Program-made: the position numbers and the translations under genes
Source of the DNA: DATJQF01 sp035505995
GTDB lineage: Bacteria; Bacteroidota; Bacteroidia; Bacteroidales; FEN-979
DNA: 12,779 nt
Assembly: GCA_035505995.1 (NCBI GenBank)
Contig: DATJQF010000118.1
Location: forward strand, 1 to 12,779
Reading direction: 5' to 3'
The notes under the pieces: generated by a model
Database searches by the model: none
Told to the model about the DNA's origin: nothing
What the model saw: the letters and a program-made list of their open reading frames with translations, nothing else
Shown: piece after piece, positions 1-8,195 of the stretch
How the letters are laid out: every line of letters begins with the position of its first letter
Position numbering within the stretch: the stretch's first letter is position 1

Positions 1-2
1 TT

Positions 3-1097
3 GGCTGGATCCGCCAGAGCATCCAGCGTTTCTTCTGCACCGGCGAACAAAACCTTCACCTGCTGGTCAACCGGTTCTTTTACCTGACCCTCTTCAGCAT
101 CGCGACGGGAGGCCTGGTGCTGGCCTGCCTGCTGTACCTGATGTTTTCGCTGGGTCTTTCGGAGATCCTGCTGGTAGTGACCTATTTCAGCCTGTACACG
201 ATCTTCCTGTTCCACCTCTCCGTGCACCGCGCCCGCCAACAGGACCGTGCAGCCGCCTTTTCCGAAGGGATCTACCAGGTCTTCAACCTGGGATTCATCG
301 CGTACCTGGTGGTGCACCTGGGGCTCTATGATTACCGCGTGATGTTCATCGCCATGACTGCCGGGCTGCTTCTTACCGAAATCGGGAGACTGATCTTTGT
401 ATCCGGGACCCGTGAAAGAGTGGAGATCATCCATCTTTTCTGGGACCTGCGGTTCACCCAGAAGGTAGTGGAGTATGGGCGGCCGATGACGCTCTGGCTG
501 GTCCTCTCCTTTACCCTGTCGGTGGCCGACCGGTTCATCCTCAAGCTCTTTCACGGCTTTGCCACGGCCGGGGCCTATTCCGCGATCAGCGACCTGCTGC
601 AGATCGTGGTCACGCTCTTCTGCATGCCGGTGCTGTTATCCTATCATCCGAAGATCGTCGAACTGTGGAACACCAGCCACCGCCGGGAATCGATGCAGCT
701 GATCCGGGATGCGGTCATCTTCGATTTCCTGATCGGCTTGGTTCTGTTCATCGCCGTGATGATCCTCCGGGATGAATTCTATTCGGGATTCCTGGGCATT
801 CACGACAAAGGCATTTATGCCGTGTCGGTTTTCCTGGTGATCAACTCGTTTCTCTGGCAGATCATCCTGCTCTTCCAGAAGCCGCTCGAGCTGTTTGCCC
901 GGCGTAAGTTTAAGAATGCCGCGGTCCTGGTGACCCTGGTGATCAACCTGGCCGGGAACTTCATCTTCGTCCCGCGGTTCGGCTATTATGCCTCCGCGAT
1001 CGTCATGTTTTGCTCCTATGTTATTTATCTTGTTCTTATATTTGTCCTTTACAGGAACCTCGCGCGCGAGACGGCCGACCAACATGTATCCAGATGA
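3..1097 (+). CDS. Polysaccharide flippase (Wzx/MATE-like), 5'-truncated by window edge
   Basis: An open frame enters from the left edge and ends at TGA 1095-1097, giving 364 visible residues. The start is outside the window; compared with the usual 420-500 residues of the family, roughly 60-130 N-terminal residues are missing. The visible part is a chain of long hydrophobic segments separated by short basic loops. It opens with a WIRQS-type stretch (residues 2-6 of the fragment), which I associate with polysaccharide-export flippases, and has a central loop (PMTLWLVLSFTLSVADRF) resembling the middle of such transporters. The expected role is moving an undecaprenyl-linked oligosaccharide across the inner membrane. 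It overlaps the next gene by ATGA (1094-1097), so it is translationally coupled to the glycosyltransferases downstream. An internal GTG at 117 could be mistaken for a start, but the reading frame is open upstream of it. Family assignment is fairly sure; the glycan carried is unknown. Confidence 0.85.
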   Translation, partial: GWIRQSIQRFFCTGEQNLHLLVNRFFYLTLFSIATGGLVLACLLYLMFSLGLSEILLVVTYFSLYTIFLFHLSVHRARQQDRAAAFSEGIYQVFNLGFIAYLVVHLGLYDYRVMFIAMTAGLLLTEIGRLIFVSGTRERVEIIHLFWDLRFTQKVVEYGRPMTLWLVLSFTLSVADRFILKLFHGFATAGAYSAISDLLQIVVTLFCMPVLLSYHPKIVELWNTSHRRESMQLIRDAVIFDFLIGLVLFIAVMILRDEFYSGFLGIHDKGIYAVSVFLVINSFLWQIILLFQKPLELFARRKFKNAAVLVTLVINLAGNFIFVPRFGYYASAIVMFCSYVIYLVLIFVLYRNLARETADQHVSR

Positions 1098-2071
1098 AAG
1101 TCCTTTCGATCCTGCCTTCCCCATCCACCCCGTCGGCGCTAATCTTTTCGAGGAGGCAGATCGGTGACCTTGAGAAGCTGGGTCTCTCCAACGAAACTTT
1201 TTTCATTCCGTCCCGGGGACTGGGTCTCCGGTTGCTGCTCCGGACGGTCCGCGATCTCCGGAAGACGATCCGCAGGTTTGATCCCGACCTCCTTCATGTC
1301 CATTACGGAGTGATCTTCTCGTTCATTGCAGCCGTATCGAACTGCAGGCCGCTGATCATTACCTTCCAGGGAAGCGACATCAATACGGTCCGGTCCAGGG
1401 GAGTTTTCCGGAATATTTACGGCCTGACCTTGTCGAACCTGTCGCTGCTCAGGGCGGGGAAGGTGATCTGCGTCAGTCAGAACCTGCTGAAGAATTTCTG
1501 GTGGGGGAGGAGTAAAGTAGTCATCATCCCCCCTGGGATCAACCTGGAAAAGTTCCGGCCAAAGGATAAGAAAGAGTGCCGCAGGTCGCTTCATTGGAAA
1601 GAAGAGGAGAAGATCATCCTGTTCAACGGCAACAACCCCTCGGTAAAGAGGCTGGACCTGGCCCTGGCCACCCTGGAACGGTTGAAGGAGAAAGTTCCGG
1701 GCGCACGGCTGGAGGTCCTGGACGGCACCCTGCCCGACGAAGAAAAGATCCCCCTCATGCTGAACGGTTCGGACGGCCTGCTGATCTGCAGCGATAGCGA
1801 GGGGAGCCCCACCATGGTGAAAGAGGCGCTGGCCTGCAATGTGCCGGTGGTGGGTGTGGAAGTGGGGGACGTCGCGGAACGGCTGGAAGGCGTGGCCCGT
1901 TGCCGGGTCGTGGCAAAGGATCCTGAAAGCCTGGCCCAGGCGTTGGAAGAAATGCTGGCTTCCGAAGGTCCTGCCGGCGGCAGGGACAAGCTGATCGCCG
2001 ACGGGTTATCGGATGAAATGGTGGCGAAAAGAATTTACAACGTGTACAAAGAACTTATACCCCGATGCTGA
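1094..2071 (+). CDS. GT4-family glycosyltransferase (GT-B fold)
   Basis: This 325-residue cytoplasmic or membrane-associated retaining glycosyltransferase probably adds one sugar from a nucleotide-sugar donor to a lipid-linked glycan. The N-terminal acceptor domain begins MKVLSILPS and contains LLHVHYG (66-72) and FQGSD (91-95), typical of GT4 enzymes. The donor-side domain starts near residue 172 and carries the EX7E motif (E236 and E244 within SEGSPTMVKEAL), followed by PVVG (251-254), which normally contacts the donor nucleotide-sugar. I chose ATG 1094 because it forms an ATGA overlap with the preceding stop and starts right at the first beta strand; the frame is open further upstream to an ATG at 1010, but that extension lies entirely inside the flippase gene. 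The protein is slightly short for GT4. It overlaps the next gene by 7 nt. Sugar specificity cannot be read from the sequence. Confidence 0.92.
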   Translation: MKVLSILPSPSTPSALIFSRRQIGDLEKLGLSNETFFIPSRGLGLRLLLRTVRDLRKTIRRFDPDLLHVHYGVIFSFIAAVSNCRPLIITFQGSDINTVRSRGVFRNIYGLTLSNLSLLRAGKVICVSQNLLKNFWWGRSKVVIIPPGINLEKFRPKDKKECRRSLHWKEEEKIILFNGNNPSVKRLDLALATLERLKEKVPGARLEVLDGTLPDEEKIPLMLNGSDGLLICSDSEGSPTMVKEALACNVPVVGVEVGDVAERLEGVARCRVVAKDPESLAQALEEMLASEGPAGGRDKLIADGLSDEMVAKRIYNVYKELIPRC

Positions 2072-3384
2072 AGATCCTCAGGCAACCCGGCTCCCTGTTC
2101 CGCGGGCGTTCGGCATTTTTCCAGAACACCCTGAAGCTCTTTATCGGCTCCGGGATCGCGCAGGCCATTTCCGTATTGCTGTCGCCGATCCTGACCCGGT
2201 TGTTTGATCCGAATGACTTCGGCCTTTACACCTTTTATATCTATATCGTAGCCGGACTGGTGCTGATCGCCTCATTGCGCTACGAGCTGGCTATCGTGTA
2301 CAGCGACAATGACAGGGACGCCGTGAATGTGCTCTCGCTGTCGACGATCATCAGCCTCGCCCTGTCTTTCCTGGTGCTGATCCTTGTGATCCTTTACCGG
2401 CTGTTCCTTTATCACCTCCTGCCGGTGAGCCCCATACTGCTGAGCTGGTTTTTCTGGATGCCGGCCCTGATCATCTGCCTCTCGGTGACGAACATTTTGC
2501 AAAACTGGCTGGTCCGGAAGAAAGAATTCCGTACGCTCTCGGCCGGTAAGGTGGTGAACTCCATCGGGAACAACGGGTTCATGCTGCTGCTGGGGGTGCT
2601 CGGATGGGGAGCGTGGGGGTTGTTCACCGGCTATTTCGCAGGAACCGTGATTTTCCTGCTCTTTCTGCTGTTCATGGTATTCCGGTCGAACCGGGGCCTG
2701 TTGCGGATGACCGACCGTCAGACCCTGAGGTTGATGACGGTAAAATACAAGGATCTCCCGCTTTCCAATTCCCCGCAGGCCTTGTTTGAGATGCTGCAGA
2801 ATTACGGCATCATTTACCTGGCCAAAATATTTTTCTCCTCCACCATCGTCGGTTTTTATGCTCTTTCCATGCGCATCCTGCAGGCGCCGCTCTGGCTGAT
2901 CGGGAGCGCCTTCTTCCAGGTCTATATGCAGGATGCCTCCGACCGGTACAACCGCAACGAAAGCCTGGTGCCCCTGGTGAACAAAACCATGAAGATGGCG
3001 TTCCTGGCCGTTACCCCGGTATTGATCACCCTGTTCATTTTCGGGCCCTGGCTGTTCGGGGTGGTTTTCGGGCACAACTGGAGGGAAGCCGGGGTATATG
3101 CGAGGATCCTGGCGCCCTGGATGTTTTTTGATTTTGTCCGCTTTACCGTTTCCCAGACCCCGATGATCGTCGGGAAAGCGCGGACGATGTTCCACATCTC
3201 CCTGATAGGGAACGCCCTGATGATCGCCGCCATGTGCATCGGCGGATGGATGCACCAGGTGATCACCGGCTTCGTGATCCTCTCCTGCCTGATGAGCCTT
3301 TACGCGATCAGCGTGATCCTGTGGATCCGGTATATCGCCGCTCATGTAAAAAAAGGACCCGCCCCGGATAATAAACAGCCATGA
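2065..3384 (+). CDS. Second polysaccharide flippase (Wzx-like, MOP superfamily)
   Basis: A complete 439-residue polytopic membrane protein with alternating hydrophobic segments consistent with 12 or more transmembrane helices. The N-terminus (residues 28-55) has the pattern of Wzx flippases: a glycine-rich first helix, then SPILTRLFDP and DFGLY, followed by RYELAIV (72-78) before the next loop. These features match the polysaccharide biosynthesis/export protein families (PF01943/PF13440 type). The likely job is flipping lipid-linked repeat units to the periplasm. ATG 2065 is the only methionine near the N-terminus and overlaps the preceding stop by 7 nt; the TGA at 3382-3384 overlaps the next ATG by 4 nt. 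It is the second flippase in the same operon, and its sequence does not look like a recent copy of the first. Whether both move the same substrate is unknown. Confidence 0.92.
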   Translation: MLKILRQPGSLFRGRSAFFQNTLKLFIGSGIAQAISVLLSPILTRLFDPNDFGLYTFYIYIVAGLVLIASLRYELAIVYSDNDRDAVNVLSLSTIISLALSFLVLILVILYRLFLYHLLPVSPILLSWFFWMPALIICLSVTNILQNWLVRKKEFRTLSAGKVVNSIGNNGFMLLLGVLGWGAWGLFTGYFAGTVIFLLFLLFMVFRSNRGLLRMTDRQTLRLMTVKYKDLPLSNSPQALFEMLQNYGIIYLAKIFFSSTIVGFYALSMRILQAPLWLIGSAFFQVYMQDASDRYNRNESLVPLVNKTMKMAFLAVTPVLITLFIFGPWLFGVVFGHNWREAGVYARILAPWMFFDFVRFTVSQTPMIVGKARTMFHISLIGNALMIAAMCIGGWMHQVITGFVILSCLMSLYAISVILWIRYIAAHVKKGPAPDNKQP

Positions 3385-4475
3385 AGATCCTCCTGCTGGC
3401 CGACGCCGTTTCCTCCCACACCTTTAAGTGGGCCGCTGCCCTGAAGGAGCGGGGGGAAGACGTGGCTGTCTTCTGCCTGACACCGCCGGAGGAATGCGAC
3501 TACGGGAAATACGGGATCCGGATCCATTGCCCGGCCAGGTTCGGGAATTCCATTTACCGGACTTCGGTGATCCGGAAGACGGAATTCCTCAAAGTATTGC
3601 CTGCACTTAAAAAGGTGCTCCGGGAAGAAGTCCCGGACATCCTGCATGCACACTATGCATCTTCCTACGGGTTGCTGGGCGCCCTTTCGGGATTCCATCC
3701 GTTCCTGGTTTCCGTGTGGGGATATGATGTGTTCGAATTCCCCGGTAAATCCATATTCACGAGAGCCATCCTCAGGTTCAACCTGAAGAGGGCCGACCGC
3801 ATCCTGTCCACCAGTCACTTTATGGCGCAGCATGCCGGGAAATATACCCGTAGAAGGATTGACGTGATCCCGTTCGGCATCGACACCGGGATCTTCCGGA
3901 AAGACCCTGAAAAAAAGCACGGGAAGGCCCTGGTCATAGGCACCATTAAAACGCTGGAGCCGAAATACGGCATCGATGGGCTGATCCGTGCCTTTGAGAT
4001 CCTGGTCAGGAAGCATCCCGACCTGAATCTGAGTCTGATGATCGTGGGCGGTGGGTCCATGGAAGGCGAGCTGCGCGGACTGACTTCCTCCCTGGGCATC
4101 GGCGAGCGGGTTACTTTCACCGGGAGGATCCCTTATCCGGAGATCCCGCCGTTTTTCCGGAAACTGGATATTTACGCGGCCCTGTCGGTTTCCGATAGCG
4201 AAAGCTTCGGGGTTGCCGTGCTGGAGGCCTCCGCCACGGAGCTTCCCGTAGTGGTTTCGGACAAAGGAGGTCTGCCGGAAGTGGTGGACGACGGCGTCAC
4301 CGGCTTTGTGGTGCCTGCGGAAGACAGCGAAAGGGCGGCGGAGGCGCTGGAGAAGCTGGTACTGTCGGAAGATCTCCGGAACCGGATGGGCGCCGGCGGA
4401 CGGGAGAGGGTCCGGGAACTGTATGAGTGGTCGGCGTGCGTGGATAAAATGATCAAGATCTATCATGAATGCTAG
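3381..4475 (+). CDS. GT4-family glycosyltransferase (GT-B fold)
   Basis: A 364-residue retaining glycosyltransferase of normal GT4 length. The N-terminal domain begins MKILLLADAVSSHTFKW and carries the LHAHYASSYG stretch (88-97) and WGYDV (113-117), typical acceptor-domain signatures. VIPFGIDTGIF (162-172) marks the interdomain linker. The donor-side domain starts near 183 and shows IVGGGSM (221-227), FTGRIPY (246-252) and the EX7E motif with E274 and E282 in SDSESFGVAVLEA, followed by GLPEVV (297-302) and DGVTGFVV. It probably transfers one sugar during assembly of the lipid-linked glycan at the cytoplasmic face. ATG 3381 overlaps the flippase stop as ATGA; its own stop overlaps the next gene by 11 nt. 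It resembles the upstream GT4 enzyme only at the family level. The sugar and linkage cannot be predicted. Confidence 0.94.
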   Translation: MKILLLADAVSSHTFKWAAALKERGEDVAVFCLTPPEECDYGKYGIRIHCPARFGNSIYRTSVIRKTEFLKVLPALKKVLREEVPDILHAHYASSYGLLGALSGFHPFLVSVWGYDVFEFPGKSIFTRAILRFNLKRADRILSTSHFMAQHAGKYTRRRIDVIPFGIDTGIFRKDPEKKHGKALVIGTIKTLEPKYGIDGLIRAFEILVRKHPDLNLSLMIVGGGSMEGELRGLTSSLGIGERVTFTGRIPYPEIPPFFRKLDIYAALSVSDSESFGVAVLEASATELPVVVSDKGGLPEVVDDGVTGFVVPAEDSERAAEALEKLVLSEDLRNRMGAGGRERVRELYEWSACVDKMIKIYHEC

Positions 4476-5490
4476 GGTCACCCTGATCATCCCGTGCTTA
4501 AACGAGGAGCCTTTCATCGGGAAACTGATGGAGGATGTCCTTCGCCAGGATTACCCGCACGACCGGATGGAGGTGCTGGTGGTGGACGGGATGAGCACCG
4601 ACCATACGCGGGAGATCCTGTCGGGATATGCCCGGAAGTATCCTTTCGTGAAACTCATCGACAATCCCCGGCAATATGTTCCGTTCGCCCTCAATCTCGG
4701 TGTCCGGCAGGCGACGGGCGACCTGGTCCTCATCCTGGGGGCCCATTCCCAGTACCCTCCCGATTATGTCTCTTCCCTCGTGAAGGCATCGGGGGAGCTG
4801 GATGCGGACAATGTAGGCGGACTTTGCACCGGCAACCCTCCCGACGGCCGGGTGAAGTCCCTGGCCATTGCCCGGTTGCTCTCCTGTCCTTTCGGGGTCG
4901 GCAATGCTTATTTCCGGACCGGATCGGCCGGCATCCGGAAAGTGGATACCGTCACGTTCGGCTGCTATAAAAGGAGCGTCTTCGACCGGATCGGCCTGTT
5001 CGACGAGGAGCTGCTCAGGAACCAGGACGACGAATTCAACGGGCGGCTGATCAGGAACAAAGGGACGGTGTACCTGGTGCCCGGCATCGTGGTCACCTAT
5101 TTTACCCGGAGCCGGGTCTCCGCGCTGATCCGGATGTTCTACCAGTACGGGCTGTTCAAGCCGCTGGTCTCCCGGAAGCTGGGCCGGCCGGCAACGGTAA
5201 GGCAGCTGGTGCCGTTCCTGTTCGTGGGATATCTTATCCTCACGGGGATCCTCGGTCTGTTCTACCCGGTCTTTGGGTACCTCCTGGCAGGCGGAGTGGC
5301 GGCTCATTTGCTGACAGGTTTATATTTTACCATACGCATCATGAAGGATACCGGGAGGCCTGCCGTCATCCTCTATCTTCCCTGGCTGTTCTTCGCCGGA
5401 CATATCGCCTACGGTTGGGGGTATCTCACGGGGATCCTCCGGTTTATTATCCTGCGGCAGAAAATCAAACGAGTAAAAAGCACACGATGA
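4465..5490 (+). CDS. GT2-family glycosyltransferase, ExoA-like, with C-terminal membrane segments
   Basis: A 341-residue inverting glycosyltransferase with a GT-A domain at about residues 1-215 and hydrophobic helices at about 245-335. It shows the GT2 opening IIPCLNEE (8-15), VVDGMSTD (39-46), and a late acidic motif NQDDEFNGRL (186-195) that fits the catalytic-base region. The layout, with a GAHSQYP stretch (92-98) and QYGLFK (227-232) before the membrane part, recalls the succinoglycan enzyme ExoA and its relatives. The position that is usually an Asp of the DXD motif reads G92-A-H here; I believe the GAH form also occurs in ExoA relatives, so it is not clear evidence of inactivity. The enzyme likely works at the inner membrane on a lipid-linked acceptor. 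ATG 4465 overlaps the previous stop by 11 nt, and the TGA overlaps the next ATG by 4 nt. Specificity is unknown. Confidence 0.92.
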   Translation: MNARVTLIIPCLNEEPFIGKLMEDVLRQDYPHDRMEVLVVDGMSTDHTREILSGYARKYPFVKLIDNPRQYVPFALNLGVRQATGDLVLILGAHSQYPPDYVSSLVKASGELDADNVGGLCTGNPPDGRVKSLAIARLLSCPFGVGNAYFRTGSAGIRKVDTVTFGCYKRSVFDRIGLFDEELLRNQDDEFNGRLIRNKGTVYLVPGIVVTYFTRSRVSALIRMFYQYGLFKPLVSRKLGRPATVRQLVPFLFVGYLILTGILGLFYPVFGYLLAGGVAAHLLTGLYFTIRIMKDTGRPAVILYLPWLFFAGHIAYGWGYLTGILRFIILRQKIKRVKSTR

Positions 5491-6743
5491 ACGAGCTGAC
5501 CCAACGGGAAAAGATACACCGGACCCTTCGCACCTGGCTCCTTTACGGGATCGCCTTCGCCCTTCCCGTTTACGGCCGGATCCTTCCCGCCCTGATCGCC
5601 TTGCTCACCCTCAACTGGCTTTTGGAGGCTTACTGGCTGAAATCCGTCCCGGGGCTTTTTAAGGAGAAAGAACGGTTGGCCCTGCTGGCCTTCTCCGCTC
5701 TTTATTTCCTGTACCTGGCCGGCCTTTTATGGACAAGCGACTTCCCGTATGCCTGGTTTGACCTGGAGGTCAAGCTCTCGCTGCTGATCTTCCCTTTGAT
5801 CTTTGCCACCTCCCCGTGGCCCCTGCTCACCGGTAAGGAATCCGGCAACCTGATCCGGATCTTCGCCCTGGGCTGCCTCACCGGGACCCTGATCCTGCTG
5901 GGGCATTCCATCTACCTTTCTGCGGTGGAGCACCTTCCCGATGCCTTTTACTATTCGAACCTCTCCTGGCATTTCCACCCATCCTATCTTTCCATGTACC
6001 TGGCGCTGGCCGTTTCCAATATCCTCTATGGTTTCATCGTCCGGAGAACCGTCAAAGGCAGGATCCGGATTACGATCCATGTGCTGATGCTGCTCTGGCT
6101 GACCACTTTTATCATCCTGCTCAGTTCGAAGGCAGGGTTGCTGGCCCTGCTGATGGTCATCCTGTTTTACGCCCTGCTGCTGGGATTCCGTTTCCGCCGG
6201 TGGTTGACGGCATTTGTTTTCCTGGGGATTTCCCTGGCGGTATTTTTCGCGGGCCTGCAGCTTTTCCCGTACGCTTCCTCCCGGATCTCCCGGGCGGGGA
6301 AAGATGTGTCGGTGGCCCCCGAAGGGTCGGGCGGGACCAGCACCCTCGATCGCCTGGGAGTCTGGAATGCTGCCCTGAAGGTGATCGGCAGGCAGCCCGT
6401 CTTCGGTACCGGGACCGGCGATGTAAAGGACGAGCTGCTGAAGGAATACCGCAACAGCAATGCCCTTCCCGCACTCGAGAAAAAGCTGAACGCCCACAAC
6501 CAGTACCTGCAGACCACCGTTGCCCTGGGGATCCTGGGGGGGATCGTCCTGGCAGGAATGCTGCTATGGCCGGCTGTCGCGTCGTTCCGGAAGGAAAATT
6601 GGCTTTATACGGTCTTCCTCCTGATTTTCATGCTGAACATCACCGTGGAATCGATGTTTGAGACCCAGGCGGGGGTGGTGTTCTACGCGTTCTTCAACGT
6701 GGTGCTCTTTTTAGCCGGGCGAACCTCTCCGGAGGAGCCATAA
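5487..6743 (+). CDS. O-antigen ligase/polymerase-type membrane protein (Wzy_C/WaaL family)
   Basis: A 418-residue polytopic membrane protein, of normal size for O-antigen ligases. Hydrophobic segments fill about 17-260 and 345-410, separated by a large hydrophilic loop at about 262-342 expected in the periplasm. The loop carries family hallmarks: RLGVWNAAL (289-297), PVFGTGTGDV (304-313) and NAHNQYLQ (335-342), with H337 in the position of the catalytic His of this family. LSSKAGLLA (212-220) aligns with the SRG-type helix start of Wzy_C proteins, with Lys where Arg is common. The protein would polymerise repeat units or transfer the finished glycan to lipid A core, another lipid or a protein; ligase and polymerase cannot be told apart by motif. 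ATG 5487 is chosen because it makes an ATGA overlap with the GT2 stop. The open frame reaches an ATG at 5415, but that would add 24 non-hydrophobic residues inside the GT2 gene. It is the last gene of the operon before a hairpin terminator. Confidence 0.9.
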   Translation: MNELTQREKIHRTLRTWLLYGIAFALPVYGRILPALIALLTLNWLLEAYWLKSVPGLFKEKERLALLAFSALYFLYLAGLLWTSDFPYAWFDLEVKLSLLIFPLIFATSPWPLLTGKESGNLIRIFALGCLTGTLILLGHSIYLSAVEHLPDAFYYSNLSWHFHPSYLSMYLALAVSNILYGFIVRRTVKGRIRITIHVLMLLWLTTFIILLSSKAGLLALLMVILFYALLLGFRFRRWLTAFVFLGISLAVFFAGLQLFPYASSRISRAGKDVSVAPEGSGGTSTLDRLGVWNAALKVIGRQPVFGTGTGDVKDELLKEYRNSNALPALEKKLNAHNQYLQTTVALGILGGIVLAGMLLWPAVASFRKENWLYTVFLLIFMLNITVESMFETQAGVVFYAFFNVVLFLAGRTSPEEP

Positions 6744-6774
6744 AAAAAGGGCACGTTTCCGCGCCCTTTTCCCT
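6742..6774. terminator. Bidirectional intrinsic terminator between the glycan operon and gdhA
   Basis: AAAAGGGC (6745-6752) is the exact reverse complement of GCCCTTTT (6763-6770). Inside it, CG 6754-6755 pairs with CG 6760-6761 across a TTTC loop, with one A/C mismatch. The stem has a run of seven A on its left and T-rich sequence on its right, so it reads as a terminator on both strands. It begins inside the ligase stop codon and lies just after the gdhA stop on the other strand, matching the convergent gene layout. Confidence 0.85.
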
Positions 6775-6790
6775 TTATTCAGACAGGAGA

Positions 6791-8149
6791 TTAAACCAAT
6801 CCGTGTGCCAGCATGGCTTCGGCTACTTTCACAAAGCCGCCGATATTGGCGCCTTTCACGTAGTTGATGAAGCCGTCCGGTTCGGTTCCCCACTTCACGC
6901 AATTCTTATGAATGCTGATCATGATGTTGTGGAGTTTTTCGTCCACTTCTTCGCGCGACCAGCTCAGGCGCATGGAGTTCTGGGACATTTCGAGGCCCGA
7001 GGTGGCCACACCGCCTGCGTTGGCTGCCTTGCCGGGTCCGTAAAGGATCTTGGCGCCGAGATACACCTCGATGGCTTCCGGGGTGGAAGGCATGTTGGCT
7101 CCTTCGGAAACGCAGATGCAACCGTTCTTCACCAGGGTCTTTGCATCGTTGCCGTCGATCTCATTCTGGGTGGCGCTGGGCAGTGCAATCTCGCATTTCA
7201 CTTCCCACGGGCGCTTGCCGGCGATGAATTTTGCTTCGGGATATTTGTCCACATATTCCTTAATACGTCCGCGCTTCACGTTCTTCAGGGTCATCACAAA
7301 GGCCAGCTTGTCGGCGTCGATGCCCTTGGGATCGTAAATGTAGCCTTCCGAATCGGACAGGGTAACAACTTTTCCGCCCAGCTGGGTGGCTTTTTCGGTG
7401 GCGTACTGGGCCACGTTTCCCGAGCCCGATACCGTCACGGTCTTGCCTTTGAAATCCAGGCCGCGGGTCTTCAGCATTTCAGCCGCAAAATAAACCTGGC
7501 CGTACCCGGTGGCTTCCGGACGGATCAGGCTGCCGCCCCACTCCAGGCCTTTCCCGGTCAGGACGCCGGTGAATTCATTGCGCAGCCTCTTGTACTGGCC
7601 GAACATGAATCCGATCTCGCGTCCGCCTACTCCGATGTCGCCGGCCGGAACGTCGGTATCCGGGCCGATATGACGGGAAAGCTCGGTCATGAAGCTCTGG
7701 CAGAAACGCATCACTTCATTGTCGGATTTACCTTTGGGATCGAAATCGCTGCCGCCCTTGCCGCCGCCCATGGGGAGCGTCGTCAGGCTGTTCTTGAACA
7801 CCTGCTCGAAAGCAAGGAATTTCAGGATGCCGAGGGTGACGGTCGGATGGAAACGCAGACCGCCCTTGTACGGGCCAATCGCGCTGTTCATCTCGATGCG
7901 GTATCCTTTGTTGATCTGGATTTCGCCCTTGTCATCCATCCAGGGAACCCGGAATAAGATCACTCTTTCAGGTTCTGAGATCCGTTCCAGGATCTTGGCG
8001 GCTTTGTACTTGGGATTCTCTTCAATGAAAGGAATCAGGGACTCAGCTACTTCCATCACTGCCTGGTGGAATTCCTTTTCCCCCGGATTCTTGGCAATGA
8101 CCTTGGCCATGAAATCATCGACCAACTGTTGATGCACGTTTTTTGCCAT
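6791..8149 (-). CDS. gdhA: Glutamate dehydrogenase, hexameric (probably NADP-dependent)
   Basis: A 452-residue cytoplasmic enzyme interconverting 2-oxoglutarate plus ammonium and L-glutamate; the length matches the bacterial hexameric family. The substrate domain carries GPYKGGLRFHP (92-102, with K95), K119, PMGGGKGG (126-133, with catalytic K131) and PAGDIGVGGREIG (168-180, with D171). The nucleotide domain has the Rossmann GSGNVA (242-247). Later family blocks are ALPSATQNE (322-330), SEGANMPSTPEA (348-359) and PGKAANAGG (372-380). NADP preference is inferred from overall similarity to assimilatory GdhA and SDS (265-267) after the second Rossmann strand, not proved. ATG at 8147-8149 is the first start after the A/T-rich leader; no Shine-Dalgarno is seen, as usual in Bacteroidota. 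The gene converges on the glycan operon and diverges from the PPDK-like gene. All key residues appear intact. Confidence 0.97.
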   Translation of the reverse strand: MAKNVHQQLVDDFMAKVIAKNPGEKEFHQAVMEVAESLIPFIEENPKYKAAKILERISEPERVILFRVPWMDDKGEIQINKGYRIEMNSAIGPYKGGLRFHPTVTLGILKFLAFEQVFKNSLTTLPMGGGKGGSDFDPKGKSDNEVMRFCQSFMTELSRHIGPDTDVPAGDIGVGGREIGFMFGQYKRLRNEFTGVLTGKGLEWGGSLIRPEATGYGQVYFAAEMLKTRGLDFKGKTVTVSGSGNVAQYATEKATQLGGKVVTLSDSEGYIYDPKGIDADKLAFVMTLKNVKRGRIKEYVDKYPEAKFIAGKRPWEVKCEIALPSATQNEIDGNDAKTLVKNGCICVSEGANMPSTPEAIEVYLGAKILYGPGKAANAGGVATSGLEMSQNSMRLSWSREEVDEKLHNIMISIHKNCVKWGTEPDGFINYVKGANIGGFVKVAEAMLAHGLV

Positions 8150-8195
8150 AAAAGTTTCTAATTTTTAAGGTTAGATAATAGTGTTAAATTTTTCA

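Noticed and set aside
1010..1093. Earlier ATG for the first GT4 gene
   Set aside because: The extra 28 residues lie inside the flippase gene and do not resemble the GT4 N-terminus, while ATG 1094 gives a normal first strand and an ATGA overlap.
5415..5486. Earlier ATG for the ligase-like gene
   Set aside because: The added residues are encoded inside the GT2 gene in another frame; ATG 5487 matches the ATGA coupling seen at other junctions.
6803..7957. A 384-codon open frame on the plus strand opposite gdhA
   Set aside because: gdhA on the minus strand has every catalytic motif intact; the opposite frame shows no domain and is a codon-bias artefact.
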